From positions 14,603,103 to 14,667,102 of the forward strand of contig CM068549.1 in assembly GCA_035048495.1 (NCBI GenBank): a stretch of 64,000 bases of DNA. Reading direction: 5' to 3'. The DNA is from Euptelea pleiosperma (lineage: Eukaryota > Streptophyta > Magnoliopsida > Ranunculales > Eupteleaceae). Both the position numbers and the translations under genes were made by a program. Under the pieces are notes generated by a model. The model did no database searches. It was not told where the DNA came from and worked only from the letters and a program-made list of their open reading frames with translations. Positions 62,969 through 64,000 of the stretch are shown piece after piece. Position 1 is the first letter of the stretch; each line of letters starts with the position of its first letter.

Positions 62969-63657
62969 ATTCTTCACAAGATGTTACCAAGCCGGTCACG
63001 AGCCACGTGGCACATTATTAAAGGGCGCCGACCGTATGGATGTTTGGCCAGTCCCTCGGTGGACCTGCAAACCAAAAAATCAGCCTGATTATTGATTTTT
63101 AAGCGTTGGATTGAAGTTATTTTCATGGGTTGATTTTAACCATAGGAATTTGAGTGTTATTTGGATGCAAAGATCCAAAGGTTATAAATCACTAATCAGG
63201 CTGATTTTTGGTTTGCAGGTCCACCAAGGGGCTGGCCAAACATCCATATGGTCATCACCCTCTAAAAATGTGCCACGTGGCTCATACTGTGGCTTGTAAT
63301 TGGCTTCGGTCACAACATCGTGACAGAAGTTTTACTCTTCTCAAAACAACTGCATCGTCCTTTTTGTTTCTTCTTCACACCAAAAACAAAACAAGATTCA
63401 TTACAAACCCTACATAGCACTCTCTGCTCTATCTTTCCACCACTCTCTCCTCCCTCCTTGGTCACACACCCGGAGATTAATTACGCTTTTTCCGTCTCTT
63501 CCCTTGACATCCCATTCATAACCCTAACAACCAAACAATTATCAAACCCTATCTATCTCTTTCTCTGGGTGTATATCTCATGGAGAAATCGGTTGAGGAA
63601 GATAAGAAGGTGGTCATGGATGCCAATCTCCCGCATTCTGAAAGGAGAACTCCTCGT
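62785..63657 (+). repeat. inverted duplication, arm 2
   Basis: Plus-strand counterpart of 60479-61412, with a family A' MITE (about 62980-63337) ending GTTTTACTC just before the leader of the gene at 63580. This arm probably preserves the original context, since the gene frame continues beyond the end of the homology. Confidence 0.85.
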
Positions 63658-63829
63658 TGGAGACTTATTAAGTCAACACTTTTCCCACACAAATCTCAAG
63701 ACAAAGAAGACAACGGCAAAGATGAAGACGAAGATGAGTATTGTGGAAGTCAAAGTTGGAGTAAGAACATGAATAGGAAGAGGGTTTTGGGGTTTTGGGG
63801 TTTTGTTTTAGATTCGATCGTAGCTCATC
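63580..63829 (+). CDS. hypothetical protein, first exon (gene continues past the window)
   Basis: ATG at 63580 follows a CT-rich leader (AACCCTAACAACC, CTATCTCTTTCTCT). The open frame starts MEKSVEEDKKVVMDANLPHS, is charged (Asp/Glu/Lys), with RRTPRWRLIK near residue 23 and an acidic KDEDEDEY. A consensus donor CATC/GTAAGT occurs at 63829/63830, 5 bases before an in-frame stop region at 63837, so this is more likely exon 1 than a complete 85-aa protein. I do not recognise the family. The leader and first codons are duplicated upstream of the helicase gene. Confidence 0.5.
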
Positions 63830-63837
63830 GTAAGTAG

Positions 63838-64000
63838 GTTTTGTTTTAGATTTGGCCTTGCTTTTGCAAAAGGATAAAATGGTAAAGTTTTAAATGGCGG
63901 GGTGGTATGTCGTGGGAGGAATTTCGCCAATATTGGCGAGGTGGACTGTTCTTTTGGCTAATCCCTCAAAATAGAGATGAAGTTAGCTAAGCTAATGGAG
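63838..64000. other. possible intron/MITE sequence at window edge
   Basis: 63870-64000 resembles the reverse of 61480-61600 and ends in AGTTAGCTAAGCTAATGGAG, probably a MITE cut by the window end. Confidence 0.4.

Overview
The window is nuclear DNA of a flowering plant with a large, repeat-rich genome. Intron-containing plant genes, plant-type transposon families and short CT/TA/TTA microsatellites all point that way. I cannot name the species. The near-canonical hydroxycinnamoyltransferase and the very long intron would suit a woody lineage, but that is only a guess. There is no bacterial, organellar or viral gene block, no CRISPR array and no tRNA or rRNA gene that I can see.

Two protein-coding genes are secure, both on the minus strand. 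(1) 21191-24244: a two-exon shikimate O-hydroxycinnamoyltransferase (HCT, lignin/phenylpropanoid pathway, 435 aa) with intact catalytic motifs. Upstream are a likely 5'UTR intron, a TATA box and an ACCTACC (AC-I) element. (2) 45456-60335: a two-exon DEAD-box RNA helicase of the RH35/abstrakt/DDX41 type (600 aa, CCHC zinc knuckle), split by a 13.1-kb intron. That intron contains a histone H3 pseudogene, a RAB11-type pseudogene, a complete 312-bp TRIM element, a minisatellite and MITEs. A third, unidentified gene probably starts at 63580 on the plus strand and leaves the window. Its promoter and first codons are duplicated in inverted orientation just upstream of the helicase gene.

The rest is mobile DNA. 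From 0 to 18.5 kb, two copies of one dispersed repeat (2745-14795 and 16926-18463) act as filled and empty sites. They resolve a MULE-type MITE (2894-3159, 9-bp duplication), a PIF/Harbinger-type element (3240-4470, TTA duplication) and a roughly 9.3-kb Helitron (4715-14038). The Helitron carries a 3-kb solo LTR and what looks like the 5' end of a captured host gene. From 14.8 to 21 kb there are a LINE 3' end interrupted by a hAT MITE, a short LTR and a mini-Helitron. From 25 to 41 kb there is a collinear segmental duplication (about 26.0-33.3 versus 36.6-40.6 kb), gene-free and full of MITEs with 9-bp target duplications, a LINE fragment and an LTR relic. From 42.0 to 44.1 kb lies a decayed CACTA (En/Spm) element. 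From 60.5 to 63.7 kb there is a large inverted duplication.

HCT and the helicase have unrelated functions (cell-wall phenolic metabolism; pre-mRNA splicing), so nothing suggests an operon or cluster. The main biology of the window is transposable-element nesting around, inside and just upstream of two conserved genes. All claims come from reading the sequence by eye, without database searches.
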